Shown here in pieces: positions 11,384 through 24,626 of a DNA stretch of 64,000 bases. This DNA comes from Metellina segmentata. Its lineage: Eukaryota > Arthropoda > Arachnida > Araneae > Tetragnathidae. A model generated the notes under the pieces. It saw nothing but the letters and a program-made list of their open reading frames with translations. It ran no database searches and was not told the DNA's origin. Made by a program: the position numbers and the translations under genes. Where the stretch lies: positions 25,679,235-25,743,234 of the forward strand of contig OX375877.1 of the NCBI GenBank assembly GCA_947359465.1. The letters are read 5' to 3'. Within the stretch, counting starts at the first letter, position 1. Every line of letters starts with the position of its first letter.

Positions 11384-11546
11384 GATGAACTCCCCTAGTC
11401 ACGTGAGGAGGTGGAAGGAGATTCTTGGTGAAGTTGAGAGCACGGGAACGTATGAGCTCAAAGAGACGGAACTGGTGTATGGTGCGAAACTGGCCTGGAG
11501 GAATGCACCTAGATGCATCGGCAGAATACAGTGGTCCAAATTACAG
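11384..11546 (+). CDS. Nos: NOS exon 2: heme-ligand cysteine
   Basis: The first base completes codon 48 (Arg), then residues 49-102. It contains the motif [19 protein letters not shown]; the cysteine codon at 11514-11516 (Cys92) is the proximal thiolate ligand of the heme in all NOS. The following IQWSKLQ is also strongly conserved. The acceptor TTTTTCAG/G and donor CAG/GTAAGA are good matches to consensus, and the exon ends in phase 0. The open frame continues 57 bp into the intron, but that part does not resemble NOS. Confidence 0.96.
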
Positions 11547-12220
11547 GTAAGAATGCATACTCGATTAGCCTACATTGCTATCTTCACTAAGAAAGAAAAT
11601 TAGAGAGACCGGGAACTTTGTCCCATTATTAAAAGGACTATTGCAATCCTATCTCCTTAATGTTAAAATGGCAACATTTTAAGGAACATTTTCTCAGAAT
11701 CTTTCATGTGTATTAATTTAATTTTTTATACAGGTTATGAAGACACATTTTAAACACTTTAACACAAGGATTTTTTTTTTAACTTGAAATTTGAAGATTT
11801 GAGATTTTTTTTTCTTCAACTAATTTTTTTAATGAACGATTTTCATCCTTTTTCAACAATCAAAATAAACTTTTCTGAGCATATAGAAAAAAACGCGTGT
11901 GTTAAAATATGTTATAGGGTATGATACACTTGTAAATAAATGTTTTCATATTTGGTAGAATATACTTTGTAAAAAATGTTCCTTTTATGGGAAAAATACA
12001 CATTTTGAGATACTAAGTTTAAAGAATAAAATTGACCTTACTTCAGGTACGTACAGATAGTTTTCAAAAATATTATTTAAAACGTTTCAACTCAATGTAT
12101 CTCCATAAATAATGCATCATTTTAATCAGAATTGTACAAACATTTATTTAAATTTACAAAAAAATAATCGACATTTTGAAGGATTTTTGTGTTCTTAAAA
12201 AGCTCTATTAAAAACATTAC

Positions 12221-12650
12221 GAATTCAATATTTAGCCATTAACCATTCAATATTTAGCCTTTAAGAATTCAATATTTAGCCTTTAAGAATTCAATATTTA
12301 GCCATTAACCATTCAATATTTAGCCTTTAAGAATTCAATATTTAGCCATTAAGAATTCAATATTTAGCCATTAAGAATTCAATATTTAGTCATTTAGAAT
12401 TCAATATTTAGCCATTCAGAATTCGATATTCAGCCATTAAGAATTCAATATTTAGCAATTAATAATTCAATATTTAGCCATAAAGAATTCAATACTTAGC
12501 CATTAAGAATTCAATATTTGGCCATTAGAATTCAATATTTAGCTATTTATAATTCAATATTTAGCCATTAAAAATTCAATATTTAGCCATTAAGAATTCA
12601 ATTCTTAGCCATTAAGAATTCAATACTTAGCCATTAAGAATTCAATATTT
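12221..12650. repeat. 22-bp tandem array, about 19 units
   Basis: The unit is AATTCAATATTTAGCCATTA plus AG, with scattered substitutions (TTAACCATTCAATATTTAGC variants). It contains no spacer pattern and no coding frame. It lies in NOS intron 2. Confidence 0.95.
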
Positions 12651-14089
12651 CAAATTTTTTTCACTTTCAACGAAATCATACATAAACTAAATAGTCGGGA
12701 GGAAATTTAAATAGAAGTTTTTTCATACAGCTATATATGACACCAAAGCAAACATACTTCCTTCAACAGAGTATGTTGTTCTACTTGATTATTTATTTCG
12801 TTATTATTGGCTCTTTCTTCGTGATTTTGTGAATTCTTGCATGCATGTATTTTCTTTGGCTATTTAAGGACAGGAAAGGGTGATAAAGTTTACAATATTT
12901 ATTGAAACCTCAATATCCCATTTAGAAATTGTAATAATATTTTCATATCGACATTTTGTGAAAAATATTGTGCGTGTGGGTGATTCATTGTTTTTATGTT
13001 CCTTCTCACAGAGAAACAGTATCAAGAGAAGTATGCAAATGAAAAGATAAAAAAAGTTGGAAATAAAAATAGAATTTGTAATTTTAAATGAATAGCTCTT
13101 CTAAAAAATGTGAATAGTAATTTTTCTTTTGAATAAATATCGTTTGTTAAAACATATATATCTTGTATTTTACTCATAACACTTTCTTAACTGGAAGTAA
13201 TGGTCGTAATACAGCAAAATTTCGTTTTTTATAGATTGCTCTTTATTATCCTTATCTCTCTCCCTTCTAAAAAGGCCGTGCATTGCGTTTCATATAATTT
13301 TTTTGGGGGGACATAGATACTGTGACTGGTCATGGTGTAGCTTACTGGATCTGATGGCATTTTGTCTCACTGTAATTAACCCCTCTATTATGGCTATTTC
13401 AAATGCAGTTGCAATTTGTACTCTCATGGTACTTTAATTTAGCACTATTTGGCAGACTACATAAAGAAATAACCGCAAATTTTACCATTTATTAAAACCA
13501 TTGCCTCTTTATAAAGGATTATATGAAAATTACTCATTTATTGCTTAACGCAAATGTACATTCATCAAAGACTAATTTTATTCTATTTCAGAGTTATGTG
13601 AATATTCTTTTCTCATTTCTTTTTGTCTTCAATACTCGATTGAGGAAAAGAAAAACTAAGATAACTCTTTTTTAACCATCGATTTTTCGAAGTAAAAATT
13701 CGTTATCACATCAGGCTCATTTACAAAATTACCATTAACAAAAACTCGTTGTTTTACGAAACTGCGTACTCGTAATTACAGCAGTCGAAACACTGTAAAA
13801 AAAATAACCGCAATCCATAAGTGAAAACTGTTAATGTGATTCTCGTTAATAATTCACGGAGTCTAGTTAGATAAAAATGATTCAAATCTCCCCAAATGGC
13901 TGGTCATATCATTTGATTAAATTCATATGATCATTGCTTTAGCGTGAGATTTGAAAAAATAGAACAGAAAAAAAATCGATTTATCTATTTAATGACAAGG
14001 TATGAAATTTTATAAGCGTTTTCTTCTTCTAGGCTTAAATTGAAAAGCGGCAAAACGAATAAATAACCTGTCTAAATGTTGCTCCTAAT

Positions 14090-14800
14090 TTTTTGCTCGT
14101 TTTTATTATGTAATTATTCATGAAAAAGTTATTTTTAATTGTTAGTTCTATTGTAATTAAAAGATATTAATTAACTCAGTGCCTGCAAACGTTACCCTAA
14201 AAGTATGATTTTTACTTTTTCAATACTTACGATGCTATCATAAATTATTTGTATTTTATTTTAAATTGGTCCTTAAGAAAAACTTTAAAAGAAGTTTTTA
14301 CCGATCCGTAGTCGTTTCCCACGAGTAAAATACATTAGTTTAAGTGCATTAAATTATATAATTGCTAATATTTGATTAAAGAAACAAGCTAAACTTTACT
14401 TCAAAGAGGTAGAATATGTTAACTTTTAAAAAGCACCTTTCCAAATGTAATACTTTGCTCAATTAACGTATTAATTTACTCTTGAAAATGTATATCATTA
14501 ATTTTAGTTCTTTTATAGTTAAAAGTTATTAAATAACTCATGTCCTTGCTACCTTAAAGCATGAGTTTTATGTTAGCAAGAGCGCTATTATGTGATAATA
14601 TATTGCTTATATTTCATTTAAAGTTCGTTCTTAAGAATTTCTACTTTTCTTCTATTTCTATTTATCAACGCAATAAGGAAAATATTTTAATTTCAATACC
14701 CTAAAAATTATGTAATTATCTTGTTTAATTAAAGAAAAAACTGAACCTAACTATAAACTGTTAAATTATATTGTTTTAAGCACCTTTTATGAAACAAAAT
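14090..14800. repeat. Old tandem duplication, offset about 350-360 bp
   Basis: Phrases such as TTAGTTCTATTGTAATTAAA (14142) recur diverged at 14504, and AAGCACCTTT at 14431 recurs at 14778. Two diverged copies of a roughly 355-bp intronic segment. Confidence 0.6.
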
Positions 14801-14905
14801 GTCTGCCTCCCGAAATAAATCATTAATTATAAGTAGTGGGCTCAACTGGAAATGCGAATTTATTTAGAAGTGGGTCACAAAAGTTTTCGTTAAACTGTTT
14901 TCCAG

Positions 14906-14997
14906 GTTTTCGATGCAAGGTATGTGTCCACAACACGAGAGATGTTCGAAGCTATTTGCAACCATATAAAGTATGCTACGAACAAAGGAAACATTCG
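14906..14997 (+). CDS. Nos: NOS exon 3: oxygenase domain
   Basis: Residues 103-132 plus two bases of Arg133. It begins [15 protein letters not shown] and ends [12 protein letters not shown], the segment that directly follows the SKLQ of exon 2 in animal NOS. The acceptor is TTTTCCAG and the donor CG/GTAAGT. At 92 bp it is too short to stand out as an open frame and was found by homology and splice sites. Confidence 0.95.
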
Positions 14998-15400
14998 GTA
15001 AGTTTGACGTAAAAACTTTAACAGTAAAATATTTCTAATTTTTATCATATTTTTATTGTCTCCATCAGAAACGGTATATATCAGTCAAAATTTTTTATAA
15101 ACTTTAAAAGTTTCTTTCTAAGACTCAAAATACTCAATAAAAGAACTAGATTCTTTCATTCAGATTTATATCAGATAAATTTGAATTCACACATTTTTTA
15201 ATCACCAATGAAAATTGCTTCTATTTTATAGTATAAAAGTCTACACTTTTCACTTGACCTTTTTTGAAATACAAACTGTCATATGATATAAATAATTTAA
15301 GGTCAAATTTATAAATCAAATATTTATTTTCTGCTTTTCAATATATAAAAAATTATGGTTTCCTTAACAAATTCGTTTTAAAGCTATGTAAAAGTGTGAA

Positions 15401-15404
<4 letters not shown>

Positions 15405-15435
<31 letters not shown>
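15405..15435. repeat. TA microsatellite
   Basis: About fifteen TA units in NOS intron 3. Confidence 0.9.
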
Positions 15436-15437
<2 letters not shown>

Positions 15438-16064
15438 TCCTACTTTTCCCAAACGTAAAATAAGAGTAAGAGTATGCCAGGTAGATAAGACTAAAACACT
15501 ATTTAAAACTAAAGGTGTGTGCTAATAATAAATATAATTACATTTATTTACTTATTATTTAATTCTTCCAAATTGAGAATTTTGATACTTTCTTCCATAA
15601 TCTTAAGCGATGTTATTTTTATTTTATTCATTTTAAATAATATAACAGATAATCAAAAACCGTTGCAGACACCGACTGAAAAATGAGTCCACATCCAGTC
15701 ACAAAAGGCAATAACTTGTTTCTGAGCTCCTTACATGATGGTGGTCATGGTAAAAGAATATATTTTTACACGATAGATCTAGGGTACGCTGATAGTGTTA
15801 TTGAAGAGAACCTAGTAAAATATTTAAGGGTCTGTATTTAAAATAACGATTGGACCTTTTTAGCAATGGGAAAGTGCCAATTATCACTGAAGCATAAATA
15901 TACCGATGAGAGGATTGTAACGCAGAGAAAATAAATGTTGAAAACAATATATACTAAAATATTAAAGCTGGATAAAAAGGGAAAGACAACTAAAGAATTT
16001 AGGTTGAATAATAAACGAAAGTGTGCGTGCAATGTTTATAAAAATATTAGCAAAAATTCCATAG

Positions 16065-16365
16065 TAGGTAGGTATTTAATTAACGTCGTACTAGAGCTAC
16101 ACAATGGGCTATTGGTGACGGTCCATAGTGAACTCCCAAAAAGAAATAATAGAGGGCAACACTACGTAATTTTGAACCACGGTTAGATAACGAGGTCATA
16201 CCTCAACTGGCATCCCTCTCTCCCAACTTCCACGACACGCCAACGTTTGAGGACACGACAGATTTGACATGCACCAGACCCCTTTTAACACCACGGTCTT
16301 TGGTTGGGTTTGAACTCGCAACCCTCTGGTTGCTAGTCCGTTACTCTTCCAACTGGCTTCCGTAG
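16065..16365 (-). mobile_element. SINE, diverged copy
   Basis: It begins TTAATTAACGTCGTACTAGA, continues through ATTTTGAACCACGGTTAGAT, and ends in a head with GGGTTTGAACTCGCAACCCT, an inverted B-box region. This head differs from the commoner SINE head in this window, so it may be a related SINE subfamily. Confidence 0.7.
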
Positions 16366-17095
16366 CCCTAAAATATTCAATGGGAAGAATTACGTCAGCT
16401 ACATTAAATATCATAAACCAATACCGTGCGTACTTCTCAAGTTGGTCAGCGTTCATTCCTCCAATACGGCACGAAAAAGTAATGTACAAGAGAAATCAAC
16501 ACCTACCATCGCCGAAACAAATAACCATACCAAGTGTCAGTGAAATCAGCTACGTGTTACCTTCGACATGACAGATATCTCTGTCAGGAATAATCACGGT
16601 CGATTCGTAAATCACAAGCTTAGTTGACTATTCAAATTTTTCACTGAAAATGAGGATCAGTATTCTTGAAAAACTTTGGTCTTTCCCCCACCACAATAGT
16701 AGGCCTAGTTGTGATGAATCAGGACTGCCGTTTAGAATCAGCCCGTAATGTACAATAGGGTTGGGGGCAGAATGTATGTATGCTAAACATCACGCGGAAT
16801 CAAGACGACAACAGAACAGATATTACTTTATGCGACCCCGTTTTATTCCAAGCAAATTTCGAGGCTGTGTGGAAATGAGATTTGTGGGGCTTTATGAATC
16901 TAAACTTGATCCGCATTGTTAGGGCGTTTGGAATCTTCAAACGTTTGGATGCAAAGGCAATTTGAAGATTCAAAACAGGAACTCGTCTATAACGTTGTCT
17001 GAGCTTGGTATACATATTTTAGTTGGGTAAGGAAACAAAAGTCAACATTTTATGTCGTAGGTTGTTTGTATGCATGGATTCATGTTTATTTTGAG

Positions 17096-18572
17096 CTAGC
17101 TCAATAAATCCGGCGTTGAAATGATTAAATGTTGATTGAAAAGTGAATAAGAATAATCAATGTTCTTACATATAAAAATGCAATCGTTTAAGCTGTACGG
17201 AAAATGCTTTTTAACTTCGTTTTAACTTTTCGTATGGAAATACATTTGATTCCTGAATAATGTATTGTAATATGCAAAAGACTAAGACATACAAACAGAA
17301 AAGAAATTCAGAAGAAAAATGCAGAATTCTGAAAAAAAAATGAAAGGTGTGTAAAGTGTCGAATTTTGAGTTTCTGATCTGAAATAGAGCAATTCGAAAA
17401 AAGACATTGGGAAAATATCGATAAAGACGATAATGATTTATGAAATTTAGTACTGCTCAAATGTGACCACCAAATTTCCCTGTGTTAACTCAGATACATA
17501 AACCTGTAGAAAGTGTTTCCTTTTCATTATCATAATATTCACTTATTGCAGGAAAACAAACTTTACATTCTAAAATTAGAGCTTCGAGGGGAACTTTTTA
17601 AGACTACCTGTGTGCCGATTTTCATGGTTGTTAAGCTTTGGTTTCCTAAGAAAGTGGAGCCGTTATCTAACAGCCGTGATACGTCATGATGCCGCGGGCA
17701 TAACTAGACGGCCGTCTAAACAAAAATCCAGACGTGTCAACTTAGACGGACAGAATACGTTGGAGAATGGGCAACACAGACGGCTGTCGTGGTTTATTTT
17801 ATTCGAGAAACAAAACAAAGTGGTTTTTTATTCTCTATAGTTTAAACTTTCTAACTTCGGGATCGTTGAAGGTAGAGTGAAAATTTCAACAGATTTCAAA
17901 TCAACGTAAATTTCTACGCCAGATCGATATCAAAAACAGTTTTATTATTCAATTATTTACCATTTGATTATTTAATTATTTATTAAATAATTAATTATTT
18001 ATTTAAAGAAAATCACATTTAAGGTATCGATCGGGTGTCAAATTTTCCGCAGATTTCAAATCCGTTGAAATTTTCATTCTGTGTTTAACGATCCCGATTT
18101 TACAAAAACGAATTAATCAATGGCAGTCAAAAATGTTTATTTATTTCTCTTCTCTTCGTTCGAATCGCTTGGAGCAGGAAATGAAATGTGGCCGCTACAA
18201 GAGAAAAAACGTTCCCCAACTGTTTGAGACCGTTATGACGACAGTCATGGAAATGGCGGCTCCGATCATTTTCGTTACGCTCACAAACACCGCTCTCTAG
18301 GAAACCAACATCATGTGTTAGTATAAACAACGTTTTAGTGACGTCATCCACCGATACATCACGGCCGCTAGATCACGGCTACGCTTTCTTAGGAAACCGA
18401 AGCTTTAGTGCTATAGATTGGTCTTAAGACATGAGAGAGGGAGAGAGAGAAAGTAATAGCCTGTTTTCCGCAGCGTTCTGAAATACAAGTTACCAAATTG
18501 GGTGTGAATTGGTCAAACGTTGTAGATGTGTATAGAAAATATGCACACCCACACATCCTTTTATATATATTT
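17096..18572 (-). mobile_element. Helitron-like element, family A copy 2, split by another insertion
   Basis: Read on the - strand it ends with ATCCGGCG-type sequence near a CTAG (17096) and starts near 18572 at TATATATAAAAGGATGTGTG. The interior matches the copies at 59968-60882 and 630-1067. Between 17633 and 18405 it is interrupted by a 773-bp TIR element; after removal the two sides align with the uninterrupted copy at 60730-60760 (GGTTGTAAGCGCTACAG). Confidence 0.7.
17633..18405. mobile_element. TIR element with AAGCTTYGGTTTCCTAAGAAAG ends
   Basis: The left end AAGCTTTGGTTTCCTAAG and the inverted right end AAGCTTCGGTTTCCTAAG form a TIR of about 22 bp. The 773-bp interior has no transposase. 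It sits inside the Helitron-like copy at 17096-18572. Its right 130 bp match window bases 1-137. Superfamily is unassigned; the target duplication is not clear. Confidence 0.75.
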
Positions 18573-19929
18573 AGGAATACGTATTATAATATTTCGTAAT
18601 AATTAAAAGAATTGAAGATACGTGAAAGCGTGAAAGTGAGCCTGATACGGGGTACTCAATGCTTAAAACATTTTGTAGCCTAAAGCATTCCTGTTAAAGT
18701 CTGAGGGTGTTATTGAAGAGAGACTGGGATAGTATCTATATATGAGTTGAAATGTGTGTGTGTTCATTTTTAACTGTTATTGTTATTAAGGAACTTTTCA
18801 AATATTTTTTTTATCTGTAAGCTAATAAATAAAAGCACATCTTGCAAATAAATTTTTGTAGTTTAGTAGTCTGAAATTGAGAAAAGTGTTCGTATAGATG
18901 AAGTGAGACAAAACAGAGAACACGCTGAATGCATTTTACCCTTAGCAAAACAAAAAATCTTCAACGCAAGATGTCAGGATTAGGCCTCAAAAATAGCGGT
19001 TTTCAGACATAAAACATCGTTTGATAACTAAACAAACGCTGGTACGCAAATATTTTCATATTCCATCAGATCAAACACTATATTTATGTACAACTAAATT
19101 TTTAACAGAGGATATACGTGAAAAAAATATTCAAAAGTAATAATATCAGATAAATTCGAAGTACAAAAAAGATTTAAACGTAACATTACGCAGTTACTCC
19201 TCTACTAAAAGACATGTAATTTCATGCCGAAATAACGACATTCTTCCATTTCATTAAAATTTCCCATCTTAAGCCTAATTTTTCCTTTATATAACATGTC
19301 GATTACAAGAAATTCTAAATAATACTTTACAGCTTACGATTATTTATAGATACGCATCGATACTTAAACATAAAACAAGAATAAGTTGTTTTAAATTTCC
19401 TTAAAGAAATTAGTTTGGGGCAGATGTAAGTCTAACATTAGTTAGTTTCCTTTTACAACAAGCAGCTTGCCTTTTGAGATCCTCAACTGATGATAGCCAT
19501 TGCACCTATTCATACACGATATGTCTAGGGAGCTGAAGGTGCTATTGAAGAAAGCCTGAAATAGTATGCGTTATCGCTATTTGGCTTTATTTGGCATTAC
19601 GAAAAAATGACGATTATTGATAAGAGATTCATATTAAAATCAGAGAGATAGTGTGTCAGTGGATTTGCCCTCTACGCTAGCAATCTGCAAGTTGTGGACA
19701 GAGCGTGTTAGATTCCTCCTTGGGTATATTTCTCCTTACTGTATCAGCAAAGCTTTCTGGTGTGTATGTCCATTTACTTGCCGTTTGGAACAGCTTGGCA
19801 TAATATGGCCTAGCACGATCAACTAATGTTAAGATGAGTGGGTTGCAATGGAGCGTGAGATTAATAGGTTATAATACGTATTTACTTACTTATGGGTAAT
19901 TGAAACCTTAAGTGAATACTTTATGTAAT

Positions 19930-20172
19930 GGTAATTTTTAATTAACGTAATCACGTAATTTTGAACCATGGTCAGATGACTAGGTAACACCTGAGCTGGC
20001 ACCCCACTCTCCAAACGTCCACACCAACCCAACGTGACGACTATCATCCACGACAGATTTAAGGTGCATCAGCCGTCTCTACACCATACGCTTACAAACA
20101 TCCATTCTCTGACCATGCAACGAACCAGGAACCTTTCGATCTAGAGGCTAACACCGGTTGGTCGGCGAATAC
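19930..20172 (-). mobile_element. SINE, shortened
   Basis: It reads TTTTGAACCATGGTCAGATG, then GACAGATTTAAGGTGCATCA, then the inverted head ending in ACCGGTTGGTCGGC. The internal part around the ACAACGGGCTATTGAC segment is deleted. Confidence 0.82.
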
Positions 20173-20380
20173 TTTAGGATTTAATCTGAATAAAAAATAA
20201 ACGGTTTATTCATGACAGACATATCGCAATCCCGGTTTCAATACTGACATAACGCACAAAAATAACTTTCTAGTTTTTGATCATAAAGGCTGTATAAATG
20301 CAAGTCTACATGCTGCAAAACTGATACAACTGTAGATTCCAGTACAGATGTGGCAGTTTTCAGCATGTATTTAGTCTTTT

Positions 20381-21094
20381 TGTTACCGCTAAAGCTCAAA
20401 AGCCGTTAATGTGTATATTGTATAGCTAATCTACAGATTAACTGATTTGCTCCCTTAACATGCGGAATCAAGAGTTTTACTCATTTGACCTAGGTAATAT
20501 GCACATTAACGGCTTCCGTATCGTTAAAGTTCGAAAGTTTGTTTCTCTCATTTCTTTTCCCTACACCTTCCCCCTCCACTTTTAGTTTTAGTTTGGTTTC
20601 GCCAGTGTCTCATCGTCACCGGTTGTTTTTATTTCTCATAATTTGCATCGGCTACCAGTGCGTAACGTACCTATTCTGTTTTCAAATTCGTTTCAGCCTG
20701 TTAGCGCGTGAATTTGTGTCGTGATAGGTGCGGTGAATTTGTGCCGTTTGATTCTTGCTATTATATTTTTTTAATTGATTGAAGATTGATTCTATCAATT
20801 AATTTGTTGATTGTTTGATTCTATTACCGTGATTCTTTAGATATCGAAAAATAAATAAATAACACTCTGTTAATTTAAGCGCACAGAAACGTTGCTGTTG
20901 TTCCAGCGGAGATCTTATTTTCACTTTAACGAGTGTCTAGTAAGTAATGTGCAGATTATCTATTAAATTTGCTGATTACCTAGGTAATTTGAGAAATTAA
21001 ACAATTTTCGGCACTTTAACGGATCACCCTAGTTAATCTGCAAATTACCTAGATAATCTGTAGATTAACTGATTACTGCACTTTAACGGTAACA
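20381..21094. mobile_element. TIR element with TGTTACCGYTAAAG ends
   Basis: It starts TGTTACCGCTAAAG and ends CTTTAACGGTAACA, its near-perfect complement. Subterminal sequences with AATCTRYAGATTAACTGATT occur near both ends. The interior is non-coding. No transposon family is recognised and no clear target duplication is seen. Confidence 0.65.
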
Positions 21095-21266
21095 TATACA
21101 TAAAACAAGAAATTAATTTTTTTTTTGTAATGGTAGTATTACAGCCGGGTAGGATGTATCACCAGACCTACATAGTACTAGACTAGTATAGCACCAGACT
21201 ACTAGCATACATTAGAAAATCTTGGGATTTCTATAACTGATAACGTACATTGGTTTTTTCTTGCAG

Positions 21267-21408
21267 TTCAGCTATAACTATTTTCCCTCAGAGAACAGAC
21301 GGACTCCATGATTTCCGATTGTGGAATTCTCAGCTCATCATGTATGCCGGCTACAAGCAAGAAGACGGGACTATTATAGGCGATCCTGCCAGTGCGGATT
21401 TTACTGAA
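21267..21408 (+). CDS. Nos: NOS exon 4: oxygenase domain
   Basis: The first base completes Arg133, then residues 134-180. It reads [12 protein letters not shown], then [16 protein letters not shown] and [10 protein letters not shown], the very conserved heme-domain core of NOS. The acceptor TTTTTTCTTGCAG is strong and the donor is GAA/GTAAGA. It ends in phase 0 and joins exon 5, which starts LCQKLGW. Confidence 0.96.
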
Positions 21409-21602
21409 GTAAGAGCGTCGAACTTTTCTTTCCGGAGTCTATCCGAGAAGTAATCAAACAATACAAATAGGTCGTTCAAATTCAAAAGTTCTTCCTGATC
21501 GAAGTTGTACTATTTTAATTCAGTTTCAGTCAAAGCATTTCGGAAGTAGAAAAGTGTTTGGTTTGGTGGGGATAGGAAACAGCTCATTTTAAATTATTTA
21601 TG

Positions 21603-21740
21603 ATTGAAGTATCTTGCTTTAATTACAAATTAATCTCTGTAATGAAAAGATGATTTATTGATTTGATGATTAATTATATCTAATTGAAGTATATTATTTT
21701 AATTACAAATTAATCTCTGTAATGAAAAGATAATTGAATG
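21603..21740. repeat. 80-bp direct duplication
   Basis: ATTGAAGTATCTTGCTTTAA at 21603 and its near copy at 21683 are followed by the same TTACAAATTAATCTCTGTAA. Confidence 0.85.
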
Positions 21741-23729
21741 TGTGATGAATAATAGTTTTCGTATAATAATATTAGTTTCAAATCAATATATGTATGGTTT
21801 ATGTCCTTTTAAAAGGTAAACGTTGAAATGAGTATACCAATTTCTTATTATGATAAAGATGATTGGTATGAGAAAAGTAATGTTTCTGATAATATAGATT
21901 TTAAAATCTGTAGGTATTTCACTGAAAAAGAAAAGACCGTCCTTTAACTTTTCATTTCGAAGCTTACAATTTTAATTATAATTCCCTTTCTTCTCTAAAT
22001 TCATCAATATTTTTGTTACTATTTCTTATGCAAGTTTTAGATGATGTGCCAGCATACCTTCATCATTAAGAACTTTGCAGAATAGCATTTATCAAATACC
22101 TTATGTGAAACTTAAGGAAATAAGACTGTTTGGTTTGGTTTGTCAGTATATGGTCATCGTTCCGATTAATTGGACCGATGAGACTATGTTCGGAAAATAG
22201 GGTAAGGGAAAGTAATAAGGAACACCTAATTTTAAAAGCTTGCCTAAAGTAATAGATTCGGTATTTCATAATGACTCACACGCCGAATCACAACAAAATT
22301 AACTAAAATTCATACGTGGATAGATCAAACATAGAAACATTTCCAATATATTCTAAAAAGGAAAATTTTCACAATTGCGATTTGAAAAAACTATATCATT
22401 TGTCTAAATACCTATAGAAGTCACCCTATAGAATTTGTCTCTTTTTACACTAAAAACGTACTTGTATGATTATTTAGTTTTACTGTGATGTTATAAAATA
22501 AATTTCATCTATTTAATTCATTTTGATTACATTAAAGTTTTTCACATTAGTCAGAATTCCAAATTCCTTTTTTTTTTAATTCAGCATTCTGAAAATTTTG
22601 AAAAAAAATCTTTACTTCTCAAAAACCAAAACCTGATATACATTTCAATACTTTATTTGACCATCTTTGTATATAAAATATCAAGCAAAGCAGGTTTCCT
22701 AACTAATGGTGCAATCACTTATGTTGCTCGTACAAACAATTTTCCATTCGATCACAGCCAGCACTGCATCAATCATACTTCACCTCGTGGTTTTCTTTAT
22801 AGAAGTTGCAGCTCGAACTTCCATATATACAAACAAAAATAAAACAGCAACACTAAATTACATAGAAATACTCGCTATTTTCAAAATATATTTTAAAATA
22901 TGTGAAATATTTCGTTTTGTTTACGATAGCGGTATTACATATTGCGCACACATACGCTTAGCAAGGTTTGTTTTAATAAAAGAAAATTTAACAGGAAATT
23001 AGCATTGGAGATTCACAAACAAATGTATTTTATGACATATTCCACCCTAAAAATTAACTTACTTAACTGTATCTTAAATGATCGGTCTTTTGAGGAGCCT
23101 CAAATAATAATTTTAGCACTTTGAAGTACAACAATGTTTCTATTTAAACTACATATTATCGAATGTTGCTCAAAACGGATTGTGGGTACCTCTTTATAAC
23201 AAACAAGCCTGCTATACTAATTCAGATGAATATTGATAATTACTGGTCGATATTGTGGTGTTCCTTATTACGAGCAACGCGATTCCTGTTTTTTTACTAC
23301 CCCATAAACGTTTACCAAATCGAAATATCAGTTACGAATTCTGATTTCTCTCAGATACAACGTAATTCTACACTTATTAAAGACAAAGTACAGTGTCAAT
23401 GTATGGCATCCCTATACTCCGCTGAAGCCTAGTTATAATAACAGCACAGTAATTATAAGTTTCAAAGCTACGACTCATACACGGGACTGAATTGTTAGTA
23501 TCCAACAAAGGGTAAATTGAAAAAAATTTGTTGTATTTATTTTTGTCATCCAGTTAATAAAATTGCGAAGTGAGACAAATGTTTTCTACATAATTGCTTG
23601 TGTTTTCATGCGAAATTTCTCGGATAGTGATTCCGTATTGAGTTATTTAGTTTACAGTTCACATTGTCTAAATTGTTTTTCTTTTGTTTATGGTAGTCTA
23701 AAAGTAGGTAAGTAGTTGAGTTTACGTCA

Positions 23730-24135
23730 CACTGCAACAACGCAAATGCAAATTGGTGGCGGTCCGGGATTAACCTTGGAAGGGAAAGATCCGAGTACAA
23801 CACCACGTAATTTTGAACCACGGTCAGATAACAGCACCCGAGCTGGTATTCCACACTCCAAACTTCCACTCCATGCCGACGCTTATACCGTCAGATAACT
23901 CGAGTAAATAAATGTGCCAACATTGCAATATGTTGGCTGTTTGTGTGAAGGGCCATATTTGACTCTTGTATCCAAGACAAGATCGAGATCCAAGGACAAT
24001 ATTTCGTCATTTTGTGTCACGGTCAGATTACGAAGGCAACACCTGAGCATATCACCTTTCCAAATTTCCACACCCCTTTAACGTGCATGTGAGGTCACGA
24101 CAGATTTAATGTACACCAGCCTACAAGTACATGAC
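23730..24135 (-). mobile_element. Two eroded SINE tails
   Basis: The ATTTTGAACCACGGTCAGAT segment at about 23810 and a diverged TTTTGTGTCACGGTCAGATT at about 24008 each stand in typical SINE-tail context, the second followed by GACAGATTTAATGTACACCA. Heads are missing or unrecognisable. Confidence 0.7.
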
Positions 24136-24626
24136 GGCCTATGGTTGAATCGATTCTGAAACACGTAATTTTAAGGCTAAACATTTAGGTTAAACACAAG
24201 CATTGCCAAAACAGCAATAAACTACATTTTAAGATAACCTCGATATGTTTCATGCCAAAGCATTTGGAAAGGACAATTAAAATCTTTGTAAACAGCATAG
24301 CTTTTTTTTGCAGTGAAAATTCCTCTTATGTAATTTTAATCTTTGGAACACTGAACTTATAATTTATTGCATTTAACAGTCGGAATTTGAAATCGTACAT
24401 CCAATCAGATTTCTCTAATGCCCACTAATGCGAATTCACAGATTTCACTGTCTGTCTTGACTAAGTTGCTTAATATCAGACAGAACTATCTTTTGGTTTA
24501 GTTTGACTCATATAAATGAAAGTGAGAACAATTTTTACAGTAAACTTTGGGTGATTTGAGGGGAGATTATTCATTTTGCTTCGAATCTAATTTATTCTGA
24601 AGTTATTTTTTCCTTTTTCTTCGTAG

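Larger units (their letters stand above)
11547..14905 (+). other. NOS intron 2
   Basis: 3.4 kb, very AT-rich. It holds the 22-bp tandem array at 12221-12650 and an old tandem duplication at about 14090-14800. The rest shows nothing recognisable. Confidence 0.75.
14998..21266 (+). other. NOS intron 3
   Basis: 6.3 kb. It contains a TA microsatellite (15405-15435), a SINE on the - strand (about 16065-16365), a Helitron-like copy interrupted by a TIR element (17096-18572), a second SINE on the - strand (about 19930-20172) and a TIR element with TGTTACCG ends (20381-21094). The stretch 18600-19900 shows nothing firm, apart from a short piece at 19675-19850 that resembles 4625-4790 and looks like an old retroposon tail. 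Confidence 0.7.
21409..24626 (+). other. NOS intron 4
   Basis: 3.2 kb. It contains an 80-bp direct duplication at 21603-21740 and two eroded SINE tails on the - strand (about 23730-23890 and 23935-24135). The remainder is AT-rich without recognisable content. Confidence 0.7.

Noticed and set aside
12221..12650. Regular repeats resembling a CRISPR array
   Set aside because: The 22-bp units are directly adjacent without unique spacers, in a eukaryotic intron.
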